NCBI GenBank assembly: GCA_900541065.1
Contig: UQIE01000004.1
Location: forward strand, 62,001 to 126,000
Reading direction: 5' to 3'
Origin: an uncultured Collinsella sp.
GTDB lineage: Bacteria > Actinomycetota > Coriobacteriia > Coriobacteriales > Coriobacteriaceae
DNA: 64,000 nt
Part shown: piece by piece, positions 56,212 through 63,731 of the stretch
Position numbering within the stretch: position 1 is the stretch's first letter
How the letters are laid out: every line of letters begins with the position of its first letter
Position numbers and translations under genes: made by a program
Notes under the pieces: generated by a model
Databases searched by the model: none
Told to the model about the DNA's origin: nothing
The model's input: the letters and a program-made list of their open reading frames with translations, nothing else

Positions 56212-56900
56212 ACGAGCTCCAAAATGCCCAGAATGATGGGCTGATGCAGCAGATAAAAGGGGAGTGCATGACGTCCAAGGCTGGCGAGCGCCGGGACGGG
56301 ATTGGCGTAGGCCCAGCTTGAGGCGGGATGTTCACATCTTTGAGCGGTACGCGCAGCAAAGTATCCTGTGAGATACATGAATATGAACGGGATGATTGGA
56401 TAATAGTCGCCTGAAACGAACCAGGGGTCGGGAAATCCTAGCCACGCCAAATAGGGGAATGAATAGGTCGATTTCGGGATGCCCCATGTCGCTGCGAAGA
56501 GAGCGAGGCATATCGCAATGCCCCACGTGCTGGACACTTTCTGAAGCATCGGTCGTATTACGGCTGCCACAGCGGTACACGCCGCCATGCAATAAATGAT
56601 GCCAAAGTTCACTGAATCGTCGACCGATACGAGCGTTGTTGCGATCCAGACGACCAAAGCTGCGGCTGCGTACTTGGCCGCTCGTTTAGCATTGTTGCGT
56701 GAGAGCGTGCACATCCAACCCGCGATAAACAAAAATATCCAGCTGATGCTGGCGCGCCAGATGTCTTGAAAGACGGTCTGGGTAAACCAGGGCATATCCC
56801 AACCGTACAGGTAGGCGAGATCGTAGCAAGCGTGAAAACCTGCCATTGAAATCATCGTAAACCCGCGGACGGTATCAAAGATAGTGATGCGTTTTTGCAT
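56196..56900 (-). CDS. membrane protein of the heparan-alpha-glucosaminide acetyltransferase-like (DUF1624) family
   Basis: 234 aa with about seven hydrophobic segments. The start MQKRITIFDTVRGFTMISMAGFH matches the N-terminal motif of this acyltransferase-related family, and GRHALPFYLLHQPI is its typical C-terminal motif. The substrate is unknown. The ATG overlaps the lexA stop (TAATG), so it is cotranscribed with lexA and probably damage-inducible. Confidence 0.8.
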   Translation of the reverse strand: MQKRITIFDTVRGFTMISMAGFHACYDLAYLYGWDMPWFTQTVFQDIWRASISWIFLFIAGWMCTLSRNNAKRAAKYAAAALVVWIATTLVSVDDSVNFGIIYCMAACTAVAAVIRPMLQKVSSTWGIAICLALFAATWGIPKSTYSFPYLAWLGFPDPWFVSGDYYPIIPFIFMYLTGYFAARTAQRCEHPASSWAYANPVPALASLGRHALPFYLLHQPIILGILELVYSVR

Positions 56901-57544
56901 TACGAGAACCGGCGCATCAAGCCGACGACTTTGCCCAAGATAACGGGATTCGTTGCATAGATAGGCTCCATGGTGTCATTCTCGGGCTGCAGGCGTACGC
57001 GTCCCTGCTCCTTGTAGAACGTCTTGACGGTCGCTGAACCATCAATCATGGCCACGACAATTTCGCCGTTCATGGCACTCTTTTGTTCACGGACGATGAT
57101 GTAATCGCCATTGAAGATGCCGACATTGATCATTGAGCTCCCATGCACCTCAAGGATAAAGGAACCCTGATCGGTGGCGATTTCGGTCGGGATAGTAAAA
57201 GTGTCTTCGATATTCTGCTCGGCCAGAATGGGAATCCCAGCCGCAACGCGACCAACGAGCGGTAGCGAGACCGTTCCGCGAGGTGCGGTGGGCTCGTCAG
57301 ATTTAGAAATTGAGACAGAGGAACCGTCCTCGTTAAAGAGTTCCAGGGCGCGCGGTTTGGTGGCATCGCGCTTGAGTAGCCCGCGCGCCTCCAGAGCAGA
57401 TAGATGGGCGTGCACGGTGCTGGGGGAGGAAAGGCCCACGGCAGAAGCCATCTCGCGCACGCTGGGCGGATAACCCTTCTCCTGTTGATATTCCTTGATG
57501 AAATCGTAAATTTGCTGCTGACGCTTGGTAATTTTGCGAGCCAT
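56900..57544 (-). CDS. lexA: SOS repressor LexA
   Basis: 214 aa. Winged helix at 1-65 (SVREMASAVGLSSPSTVHAHL), cleavage site Ala102-Gly103, catalytic Ser137 in HGSSM and Lys174 in ATVKTF, all intact. RecA filaments trigger its self-cleavage. The ATG at 57544 is used because GAGAGGA lies upstream; earlier in-frame Met codons lie in the operator region. Three SOS boxes lie upstream. Confidence 0.96.
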   Translation of the reverse strand: MARKITKRQQQIYDFIKEYQQEKGYPPSVREMASAVGLSSPSTVHAHLSALEARGLLKRDATKPRALELFNEDGSSVSISKSDEPTAPRGTVSLPLVGRVAAGIPILAEQNIEDTFTIPTEIATDQGSFILEVHGSSMINVGIFNGDYIIVREQKSAMNGEIVVAMIDGSATVKTFYKEQGRVRLQPENDTMEPIYATNPVILGKVVGLMRRFS

Positions 57545-57568
57545 CAGGGCATCCTCTCTACCCATGTC

Positions 57569-57580
57569 AAACAAATGTTC
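57569..57580. promoter_or_regulatory. SOS box 1 in the lexA/LysM-gene interval
   Basis: AAACAAATGTTC, one mismatch from GAAC-N4-GTTC, nearest to lexA. Confidence 0.6.
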
Positions 57581-57589
57581 GAATTTTGC

Positions 57590-57617
57590 TTGACAGGAAC
57601 AACTGTTCGAAGATAAT
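57590..57617 (+). promoter_or_regulatory. promoter of the LysM gene
   Basis: TTGACA (57590-57595), 16-bp spacer, GATAAT (57612-57617): near-consensus. SOS box 2 lies inside the spacer, the same layout as at recA. Confidence 0.8.
57597..57608. promoter_or_regulatory. SOS box 2
   Basis: GAACAACTGTTC, a perfect GAAC-N4-GTTC operator between the -35 and -10 of the LysM-gene promoter. Confidence 0.9.
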
Positions 57618-57624
57618 AATAACC

Positions 57625-57636
57625 GAACATTCGTTC
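57625..57636. promoter_or_regulatory. SOS box 3
   Basis: GAACATTCGTTC, a perfect GAAC-N4-GTTC operator, 17 bp from box 2. On the minus strand it lies upstream of the likely lexA -10 (TTATTATC). Confidence 0.85.
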
Positions 57637-57704
57637 TCGCGCTAGACATTTTTGTCCGCGCGGCTTGATAAAACTGTTCTCAGCAAAACACGCGAGAGGA
57701 GAAC

Positions 57705-58157
57705 ATGATGAACGCAACGAATATGGTCCAGGGAAACCTCGCCCTTAAGCTCGAGACGCCTGCCGCGCCCGCTTTTACTGTTGTCAAGGGCGGCCGCTCC
57801 GGCTTTCAGCCTTTGACCGTAAAGCCTGCTCGCAATCAGCAGGCTGTAGTCGCGCCGGCTCGCGTTGCCCTGAAGGTTCCGACGATTGTCGCCGTTGCCG
57901 TTGCGCTTACGCTCTTCTTTGTCCTCGCTACGTCGGTCTTTAGCGCTCGTCACGCTGCGTATGCCGAGTCCGTTTCCAATGTTACCTACGAGACCATTCG
58001 CGTTCAGCCTGGCGATTCTCTTTGGTCGCTTGCCGAGGAATATCCAATCGAAGGCCTTTCCACGCAAGAGACTTCCGACATGATTCGTAGCGTCAATCAT
58101 CTGGAGCACGGTTCGCTCGCCGCCGGTGCGCATCTTAAGGTTCCTGCTCGTTCGTAA
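57705..58157 (+). CDS. SOS-controlled LysM membrane protein (YneA/ChiZ-like division inhibitor)
   Basis: 150 aa: cytoplasmic N-terminus, one membrane helix at 58-79, then a LysM domain at 97-147 (IRVQPGDSLWSLAEEY). Its position divergent from lexA, with an SOS box in its promoter and nrdR downstream, matches Bacillus yneA and mycobacterial Rv2719c (ChiZ), which halt division after DNA damage. The functional assignment is inferred from architecture and context. GAGAGGAG precedes ATG 57705. Confidence 0.82.
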   Translation: MMNATNMVQGNLALKLETPAAPAFTVVKGGRSGFQPLTVKPARNQQAVVAPARVALKVPTIVAVAVALTLFFVLATSVFSARHAAYAESVSNVTYETIRVQPGDSLWSLAEEYPIEGLSTQETSDMIRSVNHLEHGSLAAGAHLKVPARS

Positions 58158-58170
58158 TCATTATCGCGCT

Positions 58171-58214
58171 GCGCATGGTACCCTTGTTATCGTTTAAGAG
58201 GAGGTACCATGCGC
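58171..58214 (+). promoter_or_regulatory. inverted repeat enclosing the nrdR ribosome-binding site and start codon
   Basis: GCGCATGGTACC (58171-58182) and GGTACCATGCGC (58203-58214) are perfect 12-base complements; the right arm contains the nrdR ATG (58209) and the last bases of its Shine-Dalgarno. A TGT-TATCGT extended -10 lies in the loop. Confidence 0.65.
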
Positions 58215-58652
58215 TGTCCCAAATGCGGCAAGGCACATACCCGCGTCGTTGATTCCCGTATGCAGGAGTCTAATAACACCATTAAGCGTCGTCGCGAATG
58301 TTGCTCGTGTAACTACCGCTTTACGACGTTCGAGCGGTGCGAAGACCCAATCGAGGTCATTAAGTCAGACGGAACCAAGCAGCGGTTCGATCGTAATAAG
58401 CTGCTCGTTGGCTTGATGCGTGCCACCATCAAGCGTGATATCGACACTAAGAAGCTTAATGAGATTATCGACGACATCGAGGTCGAGCTGCGCTCTCGCA
58501 CGCTGACGGCTGTCACGTCCCATGAGTTGGGTGACATGGTGCTCAAGCGCTTGGCCAAGATCGACAAGGTGGCGTACATCCGCTTTGCCTCGGTCTACCG
58601 CGATTTCAAAGACGTCGATGAGTTTCTGCAAGAGCTCGACAAGCTAAGGTGA
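58209..58652 (+). CDS. nrdR: transcriptional repressor NrdR
   Basis: 147 aa. N-terminal zinc ribbon CPKC...CCSC and an ATP-cone domain. NrdR senses dATP/ATP and represses ribonucleotide reductase genes. The lexA/LysM/nrdR neighbourhood is conserved in Actinobacteria. AAGAGGAGG precedes the ATG, which lies in a strong inverted repeat. Confidence 0.96.
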   Translation: MRCPKCGKAHTRVVDSRMQESNNTIKRRRECCSCNYRFTTFERCEDPIEVIKSDGTKQRFDRNKLLVGLMRATIKRDIDTKKLNEIIDDIEVELRSRTLTAVTSHELGDMVLKRLAKIDKVAYIRFASVYRDFKDVDEFLQELDKLR

Positions 58653-58656
58653 TTCC

Positions 58657-59100
58657 ATGTCCAACATTACCGTCAACATAAAGCGTCTCGACCCCACCGT
58701 CGAGCTTCCCAAATACGCCCATCCCACCGATGCCGGCTTGGATCTGCGCTCCAACGAGGACTGCGTTCTGAAGCCCTTCGAACGCCGTCTGGTCTCTACT
58801 GGGCTGGCCATCGCCCTGCCCGATGGCTACGCCGGCTTCGTCCAGCCCCGCAGCGGCTTGGCCATCAAGCAGGGCCTGTCTATAGTCAACACGCCGGGCC
58901 TCATCGACGCCCACTACCGAGGAGAACTCAAGGTTATCCTCATCAACCTGGATCCCTCCAACAACATCCAAATCAACAAAGGCGACCGCATAGCCCAACT
59001 CGTCATCCAAGAAGTCCCCACGGTCAATCTCATGGAAGTAGAAGAACTAGACAAAACCGACCGAGGCAACGGAGGCTTCGGCTCCAGCGGCGTCGCCTAG
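58657..59100 (+). CDS. dut: deoxyuridine 5'-triphosphate nucleotidohydrolase
   Basis: 147 aa trimeric dUTPase: motifs [33 protein letters not shown] and the C-terminal GNGGFGSSG. It hydrolyses dUTP to dUMP, keeping uracil out of DNA and feeding dTMP synthesis. It starts 4 nt after nrdR, a sensible nucleotide-pool pairing. Confidence 0.96.
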   Translation: MSNITVNIKRLDPTVELPKYAHPTDAGLDLRSNEDCVLKPFERRLVSTGLAIALPDGYAGFVQPRSGLAIKQGLSIVNTPGLIDAHYRGELKVILINLDPSNNIQINKGDRIAQLVIQEVPTVNLMEVEELDKTDRGNGGFGSSGVA

Positions 59101-59118
59101 GGCGCTCGTATCCCTCCA

Positions 59119-59215
59119 GCCCGGGGCTTACCTATATCATTCCATGCTCAAACATTCTCGCGTCGCTTCGCTCGCTGCGAAACTGCGCGTGGAACGATAT
59201 AGGTAAGCCCCGGGC
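59119..59215 (+). repeat. structured intergenic element, family 2, copy a
   Basis: Arms of about 26 bases (59119-59144 and 59190-59215) are complementary at all but one position. The core runs CCATGCTCAAACATTCTC, a GC-rich apical part, and CTGCGAAACTGCGCGTGG. It recurs inverted in copy b with different outer arms. Confidence 0.85.
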
Positions 59216-59251
59216 GGGCGGCTACTCGCTTGAAACATTATTTACTTTTCT

Positions 59252-59300
59252 AGTAAGCCGATGCGACAAAGGGGCTGTCCCTTTGTCGCATCGGCTTACT
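59252..59300 (+). repeat. perfect 22-bp palindrome between the family 2 elements
   Basis: Arms 59252-59273 and 59279-59300 are perfectly complementary with a 5-base loop; the apex reads AAAGGGGCTGTCCCTTT. It is followed by GTATTTTTATTTT, so it could also terminate transcription. The CTGTCCC motif recalls the REP copies at 8651 and 9640. Confidence 0.7.
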
Positions 59301-59377
59301 GTATTTTTATTTTCCTGTTTTACCTTTGCAGGTTCTAATGGAGGGGATTCTGAAGTAGCTGCTAGTAAGTAAACGCA

Positions 59378-59481
59378 GCCGCTCTGCCGGAGCCGCCCTT
59401 ATATCGTTCCACGCGCAGTTTCGCAGCGAAGTGAGAATGTTTGAGCATGGAATGATATAAGGGCGGCTCCGACAGAGCGGC
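59378..59481 (-). repeat. structured intergenic element, family 2, copy b
   Basis: Outer arms CCGCTCTGCCGGAGCCGCCC and GGGCGGCTCCGACAGAGCGG differ entirely from those of copy a but pair with each other (one mismatch). The inner TATATC-N-TTCCA stem and the core boxes are the same, on the opposite strand; the apical part is 9 bases shorter. Confidence 0.85.
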
Positions 59482-59491
59482 GGACATTCGA

Positions 59492-60793
59492 CTAGCGGAT
59501 ATGCGCGGGTTTTCCGCCCCAATAGAAGCGGCAGAAGGCTCGTTTGCGCTTTTGGGGCTTGCCTACTAGCTCCATGGTTGCGATGGCTATGTCTTCGGCT
59601 GCGTGGGGGCGGCGTAGTACTTCGCCATTGATGAGTAGGGCTTTGAGTGATTCGGGATGGTCGTGCAGGTGACGTAGGGTAACGATGAGCTCTCGTGCGG
59701 TGGTGACATGCATGCTGGCGCCCATGCCGGTGAGCATCGTGGTGTTGGCCTTTTCCTGGCCATAGGACTTGCCCAGCAGGATCATCGGCAGATGTGCGCA
59801 TAGGCACTCGGTGACGGTGAGCCCGCCCGACTTGAGGATTGCCAGGTCGCAGCCGTGCATGAGGGCCGCCATGTCATCCACGTAGTCCAGAACTGTGACG
59901 TTTTCGAGCTTCATGGCGTCGAAGAGCGTTTTGAGTCGGGTGGCGTATTCCTTATCCTTGCCCGGCAAAAAGATAAAGTGCATGTCCTCGAAGCTGCGCA
60001 GGAAGGGGAGGGTGCGGTCCATCTCCGCGCGAAAGCGAACGTACGGTTGAGGTAAACTGGCGCCGGCCATTACCAGCACAATGGTCTTGTCGACGGGGAG
60101 GTTGAACTTCTGAAGTTCTTCCTTGCGACTGTAATCCGTGTCAAACCCGGCGCGAATGGGGATACCTGTAATGCGAATCTTTGCTTCGGGGACCTTACGG
60201 GGGCGGAGCGTTTCGGCCATAAATTCGTTGGCAACACAGAATAGATCGGTGTCCTTGTGGGGCCACCAGCCCTCGACTTCGTAGTCGGTCGGTACGCAGA
60301 TGACCGGATAATCGATACCCGTAATTACGCGGGCACCCACGGCAACATTGGCTGCTGTGATGTGCGTTGCGACCACAGCTATGGGCCTGCGGCTACGAAT
60401 ATATTCGTTGAAGGCGGGGAACATAATTCGCGACCATGCCGTGCCGCCACCCCAAAGAAGATGTCCCGTAAGCGTATATCGCCAGGTCAGGTCGTAGATG
60501 GGGCGCGTGGCTCCCGTAAAAGAAGCCGCGGTCTTATTGCCGTCAAATTTAATACGTCCAAAATCAAGGATATCGAGCACTTCAATCTCAACATCCTCGG
60601 GGATGCCGCTGTTGCCGCGGATGAGGTCGAATGCCTGCGCAATCGCATTTGCGGCGGCCTTGTGGCCCGAGCCGACCGAGGCGTGAACGATGGTCACGAG
60701 AGGTTTTTGCTGAGCCAAGAGCGAGGTTTGCTCCGATTGGGGAGTGCTGTGCGTGAGCAGGGGAGCGTCGTCGCTCGTCTGCGTCTGATCCAT
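59492..60793 (-). CDS. diacylglycerol glycosyltransferase (MGDG synthase/UgtP-like)
   Basis: 433 aa GT-B enzyme. N-terminal MGDG_synth domain with ASVGSGHKAAANAI at about residues 38-51 and a GT28-type C-terminal domain with LKSGGLTVTECL and GKSYGQE. It most likely transfers glucose or galactose to diacylglycerol for glycolipid or lipoteichoic-acid anchor synthesis. A 35-residue Gln/Ser/Thr-rich N-terminus precedes the domain. AAGGGGAG precedes the ATG at 60793. Confidence 0.85.
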   Translation of the reverse strand: MDQTQTSDDAPLLTHSTPQSEQTSLLAQQKPLVTIVHASVGSGHKAAANAIAQAFDLIRGNSGIPEDVEIEVLDILDFGRIKFDGNKTAASFTGATRPIYDLTWRYTLTGHLLWGGGTAWSRIMFPAFNEYIRSRRPIAVVATHITAANVAVGARVITGIDYPVICVPTDYEVEGWWPHKDTDLFCVANEFMAETLRPRKVPEAKIRITGIPIRAGFDTDYSRKEELQKFNLPVDKTIVLVMAGASLPQPYVRFRAEMDRTLPFLRSFEDMHFIFLPGKDKEYATRLKTLFDAMKLENVTVLDYVDDMAALMHGCDLAILKSGGLTVTECLCAHLPMILLGKSYGQEKANTTMLTGMGASMHVTTARELIVTLRHLHDHPESLKALLINGEVLRRPHAAEDIAIATMELVGKPQKRKRAFCRFYWGGKPAHIR

Positions 60794-60911
60794 CGATAAC
60801 TCCCCTTCGACGTTGTAACACGGATTTATCATTGTAGTGCATGAGTGTCACGTTCACGTAAATTTGGGTATGAGCGCAAAGAACGTCAATGTATCGACGA
60901 GAGGATATTCC
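60794..60911. other. divergent promoter region of the glycosyltransferase gene and trxB
   Basis: 118 bp. On the minus strand TACAAT (60831-60836) is a good -10 for the glycosyltransferase gene; no matching -35 was found. The trxB promoter was not resolved. Confidence 0.35.
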
Positions 60912-61850
60912 ATGACTACCGATCAGCCGATTGATGTTGCGATTATCGGTGGAGGCCCCGCGGGCTATGCTGCCGCCATTTACGCTGCGCGTGCCAACCT
61001 GACGACGACCGTGATTGAGCAGGGCATGTCGGGCGGACAGATCGCCACGACCAATGAAGTCGAGAACTATCCGGGCATTCCGCTCTTGAGTGGCGCCGAA
61101 CTCGGCGAGCGTTTTCAGCAACATGCAGAGGGACTGGGAGCGCAGGTTACATGGAGCATGGTTACGGGTATCGATTACGATGCCGATGCAGCGCTGTTTA
61201 CGGTGCATCACGATATGGACGATACGCTGGCCTCGAGCGTTATCGCTTGTATGGGTGCCACGCCGCGATCTGCTGGTTTCGCTGGCGAGGATACGTATCG
61301 CGGTCGTGGCGTTTCGTATTGCGCGACGTGTGACGGCATGTTCTTCCGTGGCAAGCAGGTTTTTGTCATTGGCGGCGGCAATGCTGCCTGTGAGGAAGCC
61401 CTGTTCTTGTCAGAAATCGCCAGCAGCGTGACCATCGTCTTGCGTCGCGATCAGTTCCGTGCGCCTGATGGTGTTGTTCAGAAGGTGCTCGAAAAGGACA
61501 ATATTACAGTTAGGTACCAAACTAGTATTGTGGAGCTCTCGGGCGAAGCCATGCCAACGACGATCACCTTTAAGGACAATGCATCCGGTGAGACTCATAC
61601 CGAGTCATTTGAGCCCGGCTCGTTTGGCATCTTTGTCTTTACCGGGACGCAACCCCATACCGAGCTTGTTGAGCATCTAGTCGATCTGGCGCCTGATGGC
61701 GGCATTCTGACTGATGAATCCATGGCGACCCGCACGCCAGGGTTATTTGCCGCTGGCGATATCCGTTCCAAGCGCTTACGTCAGGTTGTGACCGCCGTTT
61801 CTGACGGAGCCATAGCAGCAACTAGCGCATACGCGTTTCTCCGCGGATAA
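60912..61850 (+). CDS. trxB: thioredoxin reductase
   Basis: 312 aa FAD enzyme that reduces thioredoxin with NADPH. FAD motif GGGPAGYAAAIYAARA, redox pair Cys137-Ala-Thr-Cys140, NADP motif GGGNAACEEALFL, and C-terminal ATRTPGLFAAGDIR. GAGAGGA precedes ATG 60912. Confidence 0.95.
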   Translation: MTTDQPIDVAIIGGGPAGYAAAIYAARANLTTTVIEQGMSGGQIATTNEVENYPGIPLLSGAELGERFQQHAEGLGAQVTWSMVTGIDYDADAALFTVHHDMDDTLASSVIACMGATPRSAGFAGEDTYRGRGVSYCATCDGMFFRGKQVFVIGGGNAACEEALFLSEIASSVTIVLRRDQFRAPDGVVQKVLEKDNITVRYQTSIVELSGEAMPTTITFKDNASGETHTESFEPGSFGIFVFTGTQPHTELVEHLVDLAPDGGILTDESMATRTPGLFAAGDIRSKRLRQVVTAVSDGAIAATSAYAFLRG

Positions 61851-61886
61851 GTACGATAATATATCTTATGTAAAGTTGCTATCTTT

Positions 61887-61936
61887 AAACAAAGTGGTTG
61901 GACGGTGCATCAATGTGCTGTCCAACCACTTTGTTT
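61887..61936 (+). terminator. hairpin after trxB
   Basis: AAACAAAGTGGTTGGAC and its exact complement form a 17-bp stem; the 3' arm ends in TTTGTTT, serving as the T tract. It ends two bases before the element at 61939. Confidence 0.8.
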
Positions 61937-61938
61937 AG

Positions 61939-61968
61939 CGGCTATGTGGTATGCAAAACTAGATAACC
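61939..61968 (+). promoter_or_regulatory. candidate operator of the DUF1836 gene
   Basis: A 30-bp segment matching the palindrome upstream of degV (63613-63642, read in the direction of degV) at 26 of 30 positions, including CAAAACTAGATA. It ends five bases before TACAAT (61974-61979), the likely -10 of the DUF1836 gene. Confidence 0.65.
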
Positions 61969-62003
61969 TAGAATACAATATAGAAAACGAACGGAGGCCT
62001 CTT

Positions 62004-62615
62004 ATGAACCACGTTAAACATGTTATCCCGATGTCCGATACATCGGTCAGCATTAAACCGGAGGATATTCAGCCGACGGTGCTGCCGGATGCATTTATTC
62101 AGTCCGATATGGTGGGTAAACTCAACGCGTTGAGCCTGCCACGCTATGACCAGCTGCCCAACGTAACGCTCTATCGCGATCAGGTTATTGAATATGTTGC
62201 GCTGTGGATGGAGCCGCTTTCGATTTGCGTAGAGCAGCCCGTTATCACGCCATCGATGATCAATAACTACGTGAAGGTTGGTCTCGTTCCCGCGCCGGTT
62301 AAAAAGCAGTATGGCCGTGAGCAGATTGCGCGTCTCATAGCCATTTGTATCTTTAAGCAGGTGCTGCCCATCGCTGCGGTTCAGGCGCTCTTTAATATTC
62401 AGCGCTTGAGCTACGACGCTCCGACCGCCTTTGATTATGTTGTCGATCAGCTCGAGGCATCGATTCGTGCGGCGTTTTCCGTCGAGCAGACTCCCGTGCC
62501 CGATACCGCACGTCAGGTTACGCGCGAGTCGCTGCTCGTGCGCAGTGCGGTATCGTCCTTCGTTTCGAAGGCATACCTGATGAGCTACCTAAAGTTCAAT
62601 GGGTTTAATAGTTAA
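62004..62615 (+). CDS. DUF1836 protein, MerR-like putative regulator
   Basis: 203 aa. The central region ITPSMINNYVKVGLVPAP followed by KKQYGREQIARLIAI is the MerR-like winged-helix pattern of DUF1836; the rest is helical. No enzyme or sensor domain is seen. CGGAGG precedes ATG 62004. A 30-bp element shared with the degV upstream region suggests that it controls its own gene and degV. Confidence 0.78.
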   Translation: MNHVKHVIPMSDTSVSIKPEDIQPTVLPDAFIQSDMVGKLNALSLPRYDQLPNVTLYRDQVIEYVALWMEPLSICVEQPVITPSMINNYVKVGLVPAPVKKQYGREQIARLIAICIFKQVLPIAAVQALFNIQRLSYDAPTAFDYVVDQLEASIRAAFSVEQTPVPDTARQVTRESLLVRSAVSSFVSKAYLMSYLKFNGFNS

Positions 62616-62627
62616 CCTAGGTATAAA

Positions 62628-62668
62628 ACGGGCGGGATAAGGGGCCACTGGCCCCTTATCCCGCCCGT
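62628..62668. terminator. bidirectional terminator between DUF1836 gene and degV
   Basis: A perfect 19-bp stem (ACGGGCGGGATAAGGGGCC and its complement) with a 3-base loop. On the minus strand it is followed by TTTTATAC; on the plus strand the T content is low. Confidence 0.85.
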
Positions 62669-62687
62669 GCGTTTGTCTAGTTGGACA

Positions 62688-63554
62688 TTATCGGCCCGAA
62701 GCTACGCCCATGCCGTAACCGATGATGAGACCGTGCATCTCGGCGTAATAGGAATCTAGCCCGTTACAGGGCATGATGATAGTCTTGGAGCCTGGCCAGT
62801 GCTCCACAATGCGGTCGGCAAGCGCCTGGGCTCCAGCTTCGTTCTCGACGTGGTCGATAACGACCTCGCCGCCGGTAAAGCCTTCGGCCTCCATGGTGTC
62901 GACAATCTTGGTGAGCATTTTCTTTTCGCCGCGGGTGTGCCCAACGAGTTCAATTTTACCCGCTTCGCTCGCCGTGCCCAAAATGCGGATATTGAGCTTG
63001 TTAGCAATAACGCCGGCCGCCTTAGGGATACGTCCGGCCTTCGCAAGGTTTTCGTAATTGCACAAACTAAAGAGAATCTTGCTGTTCTGCTCCAAGCTAT
63101 CGAAGTAGGCACAGGCGTCCTCAAAGGAGGTGTCCGGGTTGCTTGCAAGATAGCGGTCGAACAGTAGGAAGATCAGATCCATTTTGCCACCTGCGGCTCG
63201 CGAGTTAACTAAATGAATCTGACGGTTGGGCTCCTCGGCAAGTACCATGTCACGTGCGGTGGCCGCGGCATTGTAGCTTCCCGATACGCCCTCGGAGATG
63301 GGCATGCAGATCGTTTTGTCGGCAAGCTTAAAAAGCTCAGCCCACTCGCCCACACTCGGACAGGCGCTCGAAGAAGCGCTCGACTCCGCCTGCACGGCGC
63401 AATTGAGCTCGTGAACATCGAGCGAGAGGTCGTCGACAAATTCGCGCTCCCCCACTCGGATCTTAAGGGGTGCAAATGCAAAGGTGGTATAAGGTGCGGT
63501 TGGCTGCCAATCGCGAAGATTGCAGCTCGAATCGGAGATGAGTGCCCAGCTCAT
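62688..63554 (-). CDS. degV: DegV family fatty-acid-binding protein
   Basis: 288 aa. DegV proteins (FakB) bind a fatty acid and present it to the kinase FakA. The N-terminal ISDSSCNL and the SEGVSGSYNAA region match the family. No fakA is in the window. A perfect TATAAT -10 lies about 32 nt upstream, with a 13-bp-arm palindrome over the -35 area. Confidence 0.88.
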   Translation of the reverse strand: MSWALISDSSCNLRDWQPTAPYTTFAFAPLKIRVGEREFVDDLSLDVHELNCAVQAESSASSSACPSVGEWAELFKLADKTICMPISEGVSGSYNAAATARDMVLAEEPNRQIHLVNSRAAGGKMDLIFLLFDRYLASNPDTSFEDACAYFDSLEQNSKILFSLCNYENLAKAGRIPKAAGVIANKLNIRILGTASEAGKIELVGHTRGEKKMLTKIVDTMEAEGFTGGEVVIDHVENEAGAQALADRIVEHWPGSKTIIMPCNGLDSYYAEMHGLIIGYGMGVASGR

Positions 63555-63585
63555 TGAGGGTCCTTTCTAATTGTTCCCCAACAAT

Positions 63586-63591
63586 TATAGC
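63586..63591 (-). promoter_or_regulatory. -10 element of degV
   Basis: TATAAT on the minus strand. The corresponding -35 position reads CCGTCC, far from consensus, suggesting a need for an activator. Confidence 0.6.
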
Positions 63592-63610
63592 CATCTTTTA
63601 GATTGATTGG

Positions 63611-63643
63611 ACGGCTATCTAGTTTTGAATACTAGATAGCCGT
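63611..63643. promoter_or_regulatory. palindromic operator upstream of degV
   Basis: ACGGCTATCTAGT and ACTAGATAGCCGT, perfect 13-base arms with a 7-base spacer. It covers the -35 zone of degV and matches 61939-61968. Confidence 0.7.
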
Positions 63644-63669
63644 ACTGATCTTATGACAAACGGTAGGGC

Positions 63670-63709
63670 AAAAAGAATGGGCCTCGTGACTCAAGATCGC
63701 GAGGCCCAT
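63670..63709 (-). terminator. terminator of the NlpC/P60 gene
   Basis: On the minus strand ATGGGCCTCG pairs with CGAGGCCCAT (13-base loop), then TCTTTTT. Confidence 0.85.
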
Positions 63710-63731
63710 GTTCGTTCGCTGTAGTAATAAA

